Assembly: GCF_022967985.1 (NCBI RefSeq)
Contig: NZ_JALJVC010000001.1
Coordinates: 186,001 to 250,000 of the forward strand
Reading direction: 5' to 3'
Length of the DNA: 64,000 nt
Source of the DNA: Acinetobacter lwoffii
Lineage (GTDB): Bacteria; Pseudomonadota; Gammaproteobacteria; Pseudomonadales; Moraxellaceae
How positions within the stretch are numbered: the stretch's first letter is position 1; every line of letters starts with the position of its first letter. A model generated the notes under the pieces. The model was not told the origin of the DNA and did no database searches. It saw only the letters and a program-made list of their open reading frames with translations. A program made the position numbers and the translations under genes. Shown here one piece after another: positions 8,982 to 17,254 of the stretch.

Positions 8982-9320
8982 ATGATCAACGAACTTGAAA
9001 TTATTGATTTAAAAGTAGGCGAAGGTAAAGAAGCGGTAAAAGGTGCCTTAATTACCACGCACTATACCGGCTGGCTGGAAGATGGAACCAAGTTTGATTC
9101 TTCTATTGACCGTGGTAATTATTTTGAAACTGTCATTGGTACCGGTCGTGTGATCAAAGGTTGGGATCAGGGGATTCTGGGAATGAAAGTTGGTGGCAAG
9201 CGTAAACTGATGGTGCCTGCACATTTGGCCTATGGCGAACGTAAAATGGGTAAAGTCATTCCAGCCAATTCCAACCTGATTTTTGAAATTGAACTGTTTG
9301 ATGTAAAAACACGTGATTAA
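8982..9320 (+). CDS. FKBP-type peptidyl-prolyl cis-trans isomerase
   Basis: A single FKBP domain fills the 112 residues. Visible landmarks are HYTGWLEDGTKFDSS, VIKGWDQGILGMKVGG, the LAYGER loop, and the final strand LIFEIELFDV. No signal peptide is present, so it should act in the cytoplasm, speeding proline isomerisation during protein folding. The length is that of minimal FKBPs without dimerisation or chaperone inserts. The ATG at 8982 is the only sensible start. It appears to be a single-gene unit. Confidence 0.9.
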   Translation: MINELEIIDLKVGEGKEAVKGALITTHYTGWLEDGTKFDSSIDRGNYFETVIGTGRVIKGWDQGILGMKVGGKRKLMVPAHLAYGERKMGKVIPANSNLIFEIELFDVKTRD

Positions 9321-9504
9321 AATGATTTAACTTGCTGAATGTAAAATATATTTTTTATTCAAAAATGTATGAAGGTTCTGGTACAGTCGCTTCAAAATAG
9401 ACTGTGCCGGAGACGCTACAAAAAACATCTAAAAAGATTTGAAATCAAAAATATTCCTTGTAGATTATAAGAATAATAAAGAATTATTTTGAGATATAAC
9501 GTAT

Positions 9505-11373
9505 TTGCATAACTTGATAAGGAATGTCTGTTTTTTCGTATTTGTCTGTGCCTTGAGCTGGATGACTTGCATCATAAGTTCAGCAATCGCTCAGGATGAA
9601 CTCCCTTCGCCGTCATTTCAGCAGCAATCTCACGACCATATTACTGAAGTTCATTTTACCGAACATAGCACTAGTGCCTTGCAGGGAAAATGGCTGTTTT
9701 ATCCGAGTCAGTTTATTGTTCAGCCCAGCCCCGTACTCCAGTCAAAAACAGTTGAATTGCCAGCCTCTTTTAAAACTCTAGCGGGTTCAAACTCTGGCTA
9801 CGGTACCTTTATTGGCTATTTTAAAATTCCGAAAGAATTTCTCGGGCGACGCATCGCGATTCGGATTCCAACCCAATACGGCGCCTATCGGGTATATGTC
9901 AATGGACAGTTTATTGTCCGTCTCGGGGAAATCAGTACCACACCTGACAAACAGGTGACTGAGAAAGCACCGCGTATTGGCTATTTTGTTCCAGACACTG
10001 AGTATATTACCTTAAGCATTCAGGCTTCCAATTATACCCACTTGCATGGCGGTCTCGAACGACCAATGCAGATCGGCGTTGCAGCTACCATCAATCGCCA
10101 ATTCCAGCAGCTCATGATGAGTATTGCCATGGTGTGCGGCGCGGTACTTGGGGTGGGGGTGTTTACCATTCTATTTTCGATATTCCGGGGATCACGAGAA
10201 CGTAACAGTAAAAGTATCTTTGTTTTTGGCTGGTTTATTGTCTTTTTGGCCCTGCATAATCTGTTTTCTGCACCTTATGCCTATTCGGTATTTACCAATA
10301 TTAATTGGCTGTGGGGAACCCGCTTAGAGTATTTGTTTACTTTTATTGCTGCCTTCTTTTTTCTCAGTTATATGCATCTGTTTAACCGACGTTATCTAAA
10401 TCCGGTGATTTATTATATCGCTGTGGCATTACTGGTTTTTAACATTACTTTCACCCTATTTTCACCTCCTGAGATATCTGAACGAGTAGCCCTATTTAGT
10501 GCGATTTTCGCCTTGGTCATCATCGGTAATTTTATTTATGGCTTTTATCAGACCCTACGTTATAAAGAGCATTATTCGCGTTTAAATCTGATTGCAATTA
10601 TTTTCCTTTGTGTCACTTTTTTGAATGATTATCTGTTGCTGATCAATGTAATTAAAACCACGCATCTGTTCTTTATCTCAACCAGTATCTATGCCTTATT
10701 AATCATGTTTCAGCAGTCCAGACATTATGCACATCAAACTTATGAGACTGAACAGCTAAACCTGAACCTGATCGCACTCAATAATTCGCTCGATCAAAAA
10801 GTCAAAGAGCGTACCCAGCAGCTGCGTGAAGTGAATGCCAAACTGGAACAGCAGATGAATATTGATGCACTGACCGGAGCTTTTAACCGGCGTGCCTTAA
10901 ATCATGAAATCCAGCAGCAGTTTATACAGACCCAACAACAGCCGCAACATACCTTGATTTTTGCCATGCTCGATGTCGATTTTTTTAAAAATTATAATGA
11001 CTACTATGGCCACTTAAAAGGCGATGAAATCCTGAAAAATCTGGTCAGGATTATTCAAGGCACTTTGCCACCGTCTGGCTATCTGGCACGTTATGGTGGT
11101 GAAGAGTTTGCGATTCTGCTCACTGGAATGCCGGTTCAAACTGCCCTTAAAAATCTGGAAAATGTGTTAAACCATATTCGGGAACAGCGTATGCAACATC
11201 TGAATCGGCCAGATGAAAAAGATTATGTTACGGTTAGTATGGGCGCGGCCTGGGTTGAACAAAAACATGGCTATGCAGATATTCATGAATTGATGAAAGC
11301 GGCAGATGTGCAGCTCTACGCCGCCAAACAGGCCGGACGTGATCAGTTAAAAATTGAAAAAGAGGCCGATTAA
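9505..11373 (+). CDS. Membrane diguanylate cyclase (7TM-DISM plus GGDEF)
   Basis: The 622-residue protein has a signal peptide (about residues 1-29), a periplasmic beta-rich sensor domain to about residue 190, and seven or so membrane helices from about 200 to 405. A short coiled coil follows (QKVKERTQQLREVNAKLEQQ), then a GGDEF domain from about 450 to the end. The active-site loop is GGEEF at 531-535, so synthesis of cyclic di-GMP is expected. The usual RxxD inhibitory site just before it is absent (PPSGYLARYGGEEF), so product feedback is probably missing. The start is TTG 9505 with GAGAT upstream. The periplasmic 7TMR-DISM type usually binds carbohydrate-like ligands. Confidence 0.88.
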   Translation: MHNLIRNVCFFVFVCALSWMTCIISSAIAQDELPSPSFQQQSHDHITEVHFTEHSTSALQGKWLFYPSQFIVQPSPVLQSKTVELPASFKTLAGSNSGYGTFIGYFKIPKEFLGRRIAIRIPTQYGAYRVYVNGQFIVRLGEISTTPDKQVTEKAPRIGYFVPDTEYITLSIQASNYTHLHGGLERPMQIGVAATINRQFQQLMMSIAMVCGAVLGVGVFTILFSIFRGSRERNSKSIFVFGWFIVFLALHNLFSAPYAYSVFTNINWLWGTRLEYLFTFIAAFFFLSYMHLFNRRYLNPVIYYIAVALLVFNITFTLFSPPEISERVALFSAIFALVIIGNFIYGFYQTLRYKEHYSRLNLIAIIFLCVTFLNDYLLLINVIKTTHLFFISTSIYALLIMFQQSRHYAHQTYETEQLNLNLIALNNSLDQKVKERTQQLREVNAKLEQQMNIDALTGAFNRRALNHEIQQQFIQTQQQPQHTLIFAMLDVDFFKNYNDYYGHLKGDEILKNLVRIIQGTLPPSGYLARYGGEEFAILLTGMPVQTALKNLENVLNHIREQRMQHLNRPDEKDYVTVSMGAAWVEQKHGYADIHELMKAADVQLYAAKQAGRDQLKIEKEAD

Positions 11374-11825
11374 AAAACATATTTATACAGATAACGCGAT
11401 TCATCTTCTGGCTCGGCAGAATGGGGATGAAAGCCGCAGTGTTGATAATAACTTAAGGCAGTTTGGGTAGATTGTATTTCAATCTGATGAATTTTTTTCT
11501 TTAATAAAGCGCGATGCATTTGTTGAAATAACTCGGTGCCAAATCCCAGTCTTTGGCAGTGTTGGGCCACATAATGCATCCGGATTTCTCCAGTATCACT
11601 GACCAATAAGAACCCGACGACCTTGTCATAGATGAGATAAACCCAGCAATCGTTATACAGCATATCGACAATCAGGCTGGCATGATCAAATTTTTCTAGC
11701 CAGGTTTGAATTTTGCTTTCTTCACGCTGATGATCCAGTACACAGGACTGAATGCTGTCGTGAATGACCTGAATAATTTGAGGTATATCTTCGACCTTCC
11801 CTTCACGAATCATAATATTATTCAT
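11370..11825 (-). CDS. GNAT family N-acetyltransferase
   Basis: The 151-residue product fits a GNAT domain: an N-terminal MIREGKVEDIPQIIQVIHDS, then strands with VVGFLLVSDTGEIRMHYV, and the acetyl-CoA loop QRLGFGTELFQQMH, ending with ALSYYQHCGFHP. It should transfer acetyl from acetyl-CoA to an amine. The substrate is unknown. The start is placed at the ATG at 11825 because GGAG lies 6 bases before it; another ATG at 11837 precedes that motif. The gene is convergent with the diguanylate cyclase gene and overlaps its stop by four bases, leaving no room for an intergenic terminator. Confidence 0.85.
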   Translation of the reverse strand: MNNIMIREGKVEDIPQIIQVIHDSIQSCVLDHQREESKIQTWLEKFDHASLIVDMLYNDCWVYLIYDKVVGFLLVSDTGEIRMHYVAQHCQRLGFGTELFQQMHRALLKKKIHQIEIQSTQTALSYYQHCGFHPHSAEPEDESRYLYKYVF

Positions 11826-12193
11826 TTTCTCCAACATTTATAGTGAAGGTTTATTTGATAAAAAAGAAGAGGGTAAAAAACAGAACAATATTGTAGTTTT
11901 TTGAGCATCTTTGCTGTGATTTATCAATGTGAAGATTGGTTCTGTTGCTGATTTGTCCTGTTTGTTTATCTTAAATTCTTAAATCTCATTACAGAGTTAA
12001 AAATAACAAATCAAAGTAAATCAATTTTTAAATAAATCGAAGTTCGAATCTGGGTAAAAATGAGCAAACAGAGAGGATAAATAGTAAAAATAAGCTTCAA
12101 GTTTGCACTGTACAAAAAATAGACGTATGCTGAGTCAAAAGGGACTATGCAAATGAATCTTGATCCTATAACCATAAAAATAAAATTAGTCAC
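11826..12193. other. AT-rich intergenic region
   Basis: 368 bp between two divergent genes, very AT-rich. It should hold the promoters of the GNAT gene and of the unnamed gene at 12194. I see no further gene: the longest minus-strand frame (12011-12193) has no ribosome-binding site or recognisable product. Confidence 0.5.
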
Positions 12194-12694
12194 ATGAGAT
12201 CATTAACCATGCTGAAATTACTGCTCTTGTTATGTGTTTTATTCATGTTGAATGCTGCCTGGATCGTAGGCAGAAAGATCTATAAAGCTCAGCGCCATCT
12301 GGCGCGTCAGCGTCCGGAAAAACTGGCACAGATTTCCAGCATGACAGAGCAAGAGGTCATCGAGCAAGAACAGCAAGTATATCTGGTGGATGCTTATGAA
12401 GTGGAACTGTTTGATGATGTGGCACAGCTATTCTTTCAACGGGAGGTGCATATTGAGAATCGGGCACAGGCCGAACAGTTACAGCAAGAACTATTACAAA
12501 AAATGCCGATGCACAGTGGCACTCAGATTCGTCAGATGGATTTAGGTGAATGGTCTATTTTCTGGAATTTTTATGATCAGTCACTGGAATATTATGTCGG
12601 TCGCTATGGCGTATTCTATGCACATGTCGACCGTTTTGGAGAAGAGCACCGGCATGAAATTCGCAGGGAACTTTTGCATTCTGACTGTGCTTAG
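12194..12694 (+). CDS. Membrane-anchored protein of unknown function
   Basis: Not recognised. The 166-residue product has one N-terminal hydrophobic helix (residues 6-26, MLKLLLLLCVLFMLNAAWIV) and no lipobox, so it is probably an inner-membrane anchor. The rest is soluble and charged. It starts with Gln/Glu-rich stretches and ends in a compact part rich in aromatic residues (GEWSIFWNFYDQSLEYYVGRYGVFY). A second in-frame ATG lies six codons in and could be the true start. The gene stands alone. The aromatic-rich C-terminal domain might bind a small ligand, but this is only an impression. Confidence 0.6.
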   Translation: MRSLTMLKLLLLLCVLFMLNAAWIVGRKIYKAQRHLARQRPEKLAQISSMTEQEVIEQEQQVYLVDAYEVELFDDVAQLFFQREVHIENRAQAEQLQQELLQKMPMHSGTQIRQMDLGEWSIFWNFYDQSLEYYVGRYGVFYAHVDRFGEEHRHEIRRELLHSDCA

Positions 12695-12867
12695 AACACA
12701 ACTTTCAGTCATTTTCTACGATTGAAGATCTCAGGCTACGTACTTAAGCCATTATAATTCAGAAAAGGTATCTCATGCCTTAGCTCAGATTTTTTCTGCC
12801 TCTTGGCGGAAATAGCCCATATAATTTATCTCCTTTAAGCCATAATCTTGCGCTAGAAAAACCTCAA

Positions 12868-12879
12868 GACTCGCGAGTC
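12868..12879. promoter_or_regulatory. 12-bp perfect palindrome upstream of an unnamed small gene
   Basis: GACTCGCGAGTC lies 75 bp before the ATG at 12954 in otherwise AT-rich DNA. It could be an operator for that gene. No clear -35/-10 pair was found to anchor it. Confidence 0.3.
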
Positions 12880-12953
12880 CTATTCTTGAAATAGTCGTTT
12901 AGAATGTACGGAGTCTGGCGAGCAATGATCCGGACTAAAAAGGCAGGAGCGCT

Positions 12954-13229
12954 ATGATCATTGATTTTCATCAAGCAAAATTACAGAAGTTTATTGCTCT
13001 GGCGATGAAGATCGAAGCTGAGCCTGAACAGTATTTACAGTTTGATTCGGTCTCGGATTTTTATAAGGCTGACTGGCTGCAGGCTTTCCCGGTTGGTACA
13101 GAATACTATGTTTCCGGTCTGGATGATGGTGCTGATGAGTTTCATGCCGTGATCTATTATGGCGAAGCGCAGCTACAGATCAGCTGTGAACAGTCACAGC
13201 TTTCAGTAAAACTATGTTGCAAACATTGA
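12954..13229 (+). CDS. Small hypothetical protein
   Basis: Not recognised. The 91-residue product begins MIIDFHQAKLQKFIALAMKI, is acidic in the middle (DGADEFHAVIYYGEAQLQIS), and has neither a signal peptide nor a membrane segment. It is preceded by GGAG with normal spacing before the ATG at 12954, which supports translation. The predicted mix of one N-terminal helix and several strands would fit a small cytoplasmic alpha/beta protein. It has no operon partner: the next gene starts 150 bp away with its own ribosome-binding site. Confidence 0.6.
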   Translation: MIIDFHQAKLQKFIALAMKIEAEPEQYLQFDSVSDFYKADWLQAFPVGTEYYVSGLDDGADEFHAVIYYGEAQLQISCEQSQLSVKLCCKH

Positions 13230-13378
13230 CCGGATTGCCGGTATTTCCCGATAAAAGAATAATGACATCCGCTATAAAGTTGATATAAATTGCAGAGTCA
13301 TCTCTGTATCTGATTTTTATTCGCATCAGCCGAGAGTGGCATAGGCGAATATCGTAATAAAAATAAGGAAAAAATAGC

Positions 13379-13876
13379 ATGGCACATCAGTTCACCGTGA
13401 AAGCAATTATCAATGGCGTGTCTATTGATGAATTTAAGCGTTTGGCCAATGATATTCGTTTGCATGAGGCAGTTTGCCATCGAATTCCTGCGCAAAACTT
13501 GGAAATCCTGGTTTCGGAAAAGCAGGGGCATATGTATACCCTGAAACGCGCTTATAATCTGGATGTTAATATTCCGGATATCGCAAAAAAATTACTCAAA
13601 GATGCATTCCGTTTGCAGCGTACCGATGTCAGTGATCTGAATGAAATGACTTCGACGGTACAACTCGGTGCGAACTTGCCGATCGAGGCCATCTGTCAGC
13701 GTGCAGTCACTGGAGATGAAGACCAGATCCAGTTCCAGTTAAACTGGACAGTCAAAGTCAAAGTGCCTTTGCTGGGTGGCATGCTAGAAAAGCATGCTGA
13801 AGGTGAGATTCGTAAATTTAGTGAAATTGAACTCAGCATCGTCGAAGATGAATTGCGTAAAGGTCTCACCGCTTGA
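13379..13876 (+). CDS. DUF2505-like protein
   Basis: The 165-residue product resembles the DUF2505 family, a helix-grip (SRPBCC-like) fold thought to bind hydrophobic ligands. The supporting features are an N-terminal HQFTVKAIINGVSIDEFKRL, a central run of strands (FQLNWTVKVKVPLLGGMLEK), and the C-terminal helix IELSIVEDELRKGL. The gene has a good AAGGA sequence before the ATG at 13379. No signal peptide or membrane helix is present, so it is probably cytoplasmic. Function is unknown, and the family assignment rests on pattern resemblance only. Confidence 0.6.
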   Translation: MAHQFTVKAIINGVSIDEFKRLANDIRLHEAVCHRIPAQNLEILVSEKQGHMYTLKRAYNLDVNIPDIAKKLLKDAFRLQRTDVSDLNEMTSTVQLGANLPIEAICQRAVTGDEDQIQFQLNWTVKVKVPLLGGMLEKHAEGEIRKFSEIELSIVEDELRKGLTA

Positions 13877-13996
13877 AGCAATCAAATACTGTGATTGACC
13901 TAATTTAAAAACTGGTCAGGTTAGACGCAGGGTAGTGGTAGCTGATTGGGCGGTAGATCGCTATTTTCAGGGTACTGCCACTATCCAAAAAACTTT

Positions 13997-14671
13997 TTAA
14001 GTGCTGATAAAGTTTGCCGTTACATTAATGCTGATGGCCAGAATGGTGGTATTGAATCCGTAAGCCAAAAGCAAATGTAGGGTATTTAAAACCCGCATGG
14101 ATTGGCAAGTAATGGATACATCTGCAGTTTGCGCAGAAGTCCCGATGATATAACTAAAATATAGAAAGTCTGGATAAGTCGGTCTGGTGGTATTGGGAAA
14201 ATCTAGACCACCTTGTTGCTGTTTGTCGAGTGCCAAATAAAAGTCATGCGCATAATGAATTGCAAAAACCGTATGTATCAAGAACCAGGCTGAAATAATG
14301 GTCAGAATTGACAAGATTAAATGGCCGGTCCGGATGGTGGTATCTTTGGGTAAATGATTAATTTCAATAATAATCGCAATGAAACACATGATCAGGGTGA
14401 TGATCACCGGAAACAGAATGATCCATTTACTGGCATCCTGTTGCATGGCGCGTTGCAGAATATGAGCATGATCAATAAGCCAGAGTTTTTTTATGGTCAA
14501 TAATAAATAAGCGTAAATCGCGATATTCCAGCTGATCAATAGGCAGCTTGACCAGCTCAAAGGGGTAAGGGTCTGTAAAATCAGATAAAATCCAATGATG
14601 GCTGGGAAAATAATAAAGAAATACAGACGGGATTGAAGTGCCGTTTTTATAGACTGAAGAAACTGCATCAT
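13997..14671 (-). CDS. DUF1345 family membrane protein
   Basis: The 224-residue protein has about five hydrophobic segments. It contains the DUF1345 block FLYFSYIIGTSAQTADVSIT near residues 165-190, preceded by HYAHDFYLAL and GGLDFP, which are characteristic of this family. It is an inner-membrane protein of unknown function. Two adjacent ATG codons start it at 14671 and 14668. The gene is convergent with the DUF2505-like gene, with about 120 bp of partly self-complementary sequence between them. An inverted repeat (14717-14745) lies just upstream. Confidence 0.75.
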   Translation of the reverse strand: MMQFLQSIKTALQSRLYFFIIFPAIIGFYLILQTLTPLSWSSCLLISWNIAIYAYLLLTIKKLWLIDHAHILQRAMQQDASKWIILFPVIITLIMCFIAIIIEINHLPKDTTIRTGHLILSILTIISAWFLIHTVFAIHYAHDFYLALDKQQQGGLDFPNTTRPTYPDFLYFSYIIGTSAQTADVSITCQSMRVLNTLHLLLAYGFNTTILAISINVTANFIST

Positions 14672-14716
14672 GTCATTTATATTTATTTTGCTGACTTCTC
14701 AAGATCCTAGCACAGA

Positions 14717-14745
14717 ACCGTTTGCAATAAAGAAGATTGCAACGG
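14717..14745. promoter_or_regulatory. Inverted repeat upstream of the DUF1345 gene
   Basis: ACCGTTTGCAAT and ATTGCAACGGT flank a seven-base spacer; one arm has an extra T. It sits about 46 bp before the minus-strand start at 14671. It may be an operator or a leader hairpin. Confidence 0.35.
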
Positions 14746-14869
14746 TCTGAGTTATTTCCTCTACGACATTTCATCCTAAAGGTGTCGAACTGATTCGAGT
14801 TGAGTCATTTGACTGCGCGGATCGCGTAGCAGGCGTGATTATCTCAATAGATTTTTTCTGAACTGATGT

Positions 14870-15319
14870 TTAAACGGATTGAGCGGGTTGTTGGATTGCA
14901 GTGCCATAAGCAAAGACTTCCACCATGCCACCTTGCATACCGAGTTCAGTCGTGCTGAGCCGAATGCCCATAATCTGAGTCGCACCAATTTTTTCGGCTT
15001 CCAGTTTTAAACGTACAATCGCTTCACGTCGTGCGCGTTCTACTACACTTTCATAGCTGGTCAGACGGCCACCCAGCATATTCTGCACATTGGCAATCGC
15101 ATATTTAAAATAATCATGGGAAATGACCACATTGCTGCTGATCATCTGTCCGGAATATTCAGACACAACGAAGCGGCTATTGTTCACCCGGATATAGGCC
15201 AGACGTTGTTCCTGTTCATCCAGATAACGAAAATGTTTACCTTCGTTATAACGTCCAAAACCGAAACCAACACTAAACAGAATGGCAAAAATGATGATCT
15301 GGAGAATTAAACCATCCAT
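14870..15319 (-). CDS. Membrane-anchored YbjQ-type (UPF0145) protein
   Basis: The 149-residue product has an N-terminal membrane helix (residues 3-22) followed by a YbjQ heavy-metal-binding-like domain. The domain shows NVQNMLGGRLTSYESVVERARREAIVRL and GATQIMGIRLSTTELGMQ. It follows the soluble YbjQ-type gene at a distance of three bases and is surely co-transcribed with it. The family forms ring-shaped oligomers of unknown function. The two paralogues differ mainly in the membrane anchor, so one may tether the other at the membrane. Confidence 0.8.
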   Translation of the reverse strand: MDGLILQIIIFAILFSVGFGFGRYNEGKHFRYLDEQEQRLAYIRVNNSRFVVSEYSGQMISSNVVISHDYFKYAIANVQNMLGGRLTSYESVVERARREAIVRLKLEAEKIGATQIMGIRLSTTELGMQGGMVEVFAYGTAIQQPAQSV

Positions 15320-15322
15320 GCT

Positions 15323-15685
15323 TTAATCTGCCTGCGGAAAAGGGTCGGGCAATTTCGGCATGATCGGATCAACGACTACGGCTGTCCCATAAACAAAGAG
15401 TTCAGAAGCACCTTGGGCGATATTAGAGGTCGAGAAACGAATGCCGACAATCGCATTGGCACCCATACTACGGGCTTTTTCAATCATGCGGTTCATGGCT
15501 TCCTGACGGGATTCTTCCAGCAGTTCGGTATAGGCGGTAAGCTCACCACCGACAATATTTTTCAGGCCGGCCAGTAAGTCACGTCCGACATGTTTGCTGC
15601 GTACGGTACTGCCATACACCACATCAATTTGCTGGCGAATGGTATGACCCGGTACAGATTCCAGATTGCTAAGTAACATGTGCAT
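15323..15685 (-). CDS. YbjQ family (UPF0145) protein
   Basis: The 120-residue soluble protein shows the YbjQ pattern: an N-terminal strand, DLLAGLKNIVGGELTAYTELLEESRQEAMNRM, and GANAIVGIRFSTSNIAQGASELFVYGTAV. The function is unknown. Although the domain is labelled heavy-metal-binding, no Cys or His cluster is present here. Two start codons (15685 and 15679) are possible. It is the first gene of a two-gene unit with the membrane-anchored paralogue. Confidence 0.82.
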   Translation of the reverse strand: MHMLLSNLESVPGHTIRQQIDVVYGSTVRSKHVGRDLLAGLKNIVGGELTAYTELLEESRQEAMNRMIEKARSMGANAIVGIRFSTSNIAQGASELFVYGTAVVVDPIMPKLPDPFPQAD

Positions 15686-15742
15686 GTTTTCTAAATAAAT
15701 TGCTGGTCTATGACAATAGGAAAACTGCCTTGAAAATGCAAT

Positions 15743-15770
15743 AAAAAAAAGCCCACCGAAGTGAGCTTTT
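15743..15770 (-). terminator. Terminator of the adeIJK operon
   Basis: On the minus strand, AAAAGCTCAC-ttcg-GTGGGCTTTT (one mismatch) ends in an eight-base T-run. It lies 18 bp past the adeK stop. Confidence 0.85.
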
Positions 15771-15787
15771 CTTGATCTGTCTAGAAT

Positions 15788-17254
15788 TTATTGCGCTGGC
15801 TGTTCTGCCGCACGGCGCTGTTCAGACACAGACGGGGTATTCGGCAAGGTATCCGTCGTGTTGACTTTCAAGCCGCCCCCCAGGGTTTTGTAGACTTCAA
15901 CCTGATTGTTCAGATTGGCCTGTTCAAGCAATAACAAACCTTGTTCTGCTGCATAAGACGCACGCTGTGCATCCAGTACAGTCAGATAGCTGTCAATTCC
16001 GGCGCGGAAACGTGCCTGAGACAAGCGATAGGTGGTGTTGGTTGCTTCGACCAGACGGCGCTGAGCTGCCAGACGATCACCAATATTCTGACGTACTGCC
16101 AAGGCATCATTTACTTCACGGAAAGCAGTCTGAATCGACTTTTCGTAATCTGACAAGGCAATTTGCTGATCGGTTTCAGAAATACTGATATTGGCCTGAC
16201 GGGTACCCCAATCAAAAATTGGAATATCCAGACTCGGACCAAATGACCAGGCAAAACTACCTGATTTAAACAGGTCGCCTAAATCAGTAGAGGCATAACC
16301 TGCTGAACCGGTCAAACTAATTGTCGGGAACAGACGTGCACGTGCTGCCGCAATATTGGCACCTGCCGCAGACAGGCGGTATTCTGCTGCACGAACATCT
16401 GGACGGTTGATCAATAGATCACTTGGCAAGCCTGAACCCAATGCAGTATTGGAAGTGATGCGGGTCACGCGTTGTGCTGGTAATAAATTCGCAGGCACTT
16501 GCTGACCGACCAGCAGGTTTAACAGGTTTTGTGCCTGTGCCACCTGAGTCCGGTAATTCGCAACATCATTACGTGCTGTTTCAACCGAAATTTGCGCCTG
16601 ACGCACTGGAAGCTCGCTGTCGATCCCGACATCAAAACGTTTTTTGTTCAGATTAAAAGATTCAAGCTGAGCTTTCAGCGTTTGCTCAGCCAAAGCCAGA
16701 TTGGCATTGGCAAACGAGTAGCTGAGCCAAGCTTGAGACACCTGACCAATCAAGGCAATTTGCGTCGCATCTCGAGCACTTTGGGTTGCCAGGAAACTAT
16801 CCAGTGCATTGTCACGCAAGCTGCGGACACGTCCCCAAAAATCTAGTTCATACGCAGTTACACCCAGTCCGACATTATAAGTCGTCACTGCACCGCGATT
16901 CTGGGAATTCATGGTGTCCTGGCGCAATACGCTACCACTGGCACCAATCGTCGGTAACTGGTTGTTTTCAGTAATCTGATACTGTTGCTGAGCTCGTTGA
17001 ATATTGAGGGCAGCAATACGCAAATCACGGTTATTGTTTAATGCCAGATCCAGCACCTGTAACAGGCGCTGATCGGCAAAAAAGTTTTTATAACCTTGTT
17101 CTGCTACAGAAGTACCAGACGCATTGGTATAGCTGCTCGGGATATCTGCCTGCGCAACCGGCTCTGGACTACGCATGCTTTGACAAGCCGTCAAAGCAAG
17201 CGCAAGGGCAGATACCGCAATGCTACGACCTGTAATAGACCATACATTTTGCAT
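15788..17254 (-). CDS. adeK: AdeK-type outer membrane efflux channel
   Basis: The 488-residue protein is a TolC/OprM-type outer membrane factor. It begins with a lipoprotein signal ending LALALTACQS (lipid-attached Cys near residue 24) and has two repeated OEP domains. Landmarks are DLALNNNRDLRIAALNIQRA, DLLINRPDVRAAEYRL and LLEQANLNNQVEVYKTLGGG. It forms the outer-membrane exit duct for AdeI and AdeJ. Its start codon shares one base with the adeJ stop (TAATG), which implies translational coupling. The terminator lies immediately downstream. The gene symbol rests on gene order and on close resemblance to the Acinetobacter AdeIJK system. Confidence 0.92.
   Translation of the reverse strand: MQNVWSITGRSIAVSALALALTACQSMRSPEPVAQADIPSSYTNASGTSVAEQGYKNFFADQRLLQVLDLALNNNRDLRIAALNIQRAQQQYQITENNQLPTIGASGSVLRQDTMNSQNRGAVTTYNVGLGVTAYELDFWGRVRSLRDNALDSFLATQSARDATQIALIGQVSQAWLSYSFANANLALAEQTLKAQLESFNLNKKRFDVGIDSELPVRQAQISVETARNDVANYRTQVAQAQNLLNLLVGQQVPANLLPAQRVTRITSNTALGSGLPSDLLINRPDVRAAEYRLSAAGANIAAARARLFPTISLTGSAGYASTDLGDLFKSGSFAWSFGPSLDIPIFDWGTRQANISISETDQQIALSDYEKSIQTAFREVNDALAVRQNIGDRLAAQRRLVEATNTTYRLSQARFRAGIDSYLTVLDAQRASYAAEQGLLLLEQANLNNQVEVYKTLGGGLKVNTTDTLPNTPSVSEQRRAAEQPAQ

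Noticed and set aside
12011..12193. Minus-strand reading frame of 60 codons
   Set aside because: AT-rich hydrophobic translation typical of non-coding DNA; no start signal.
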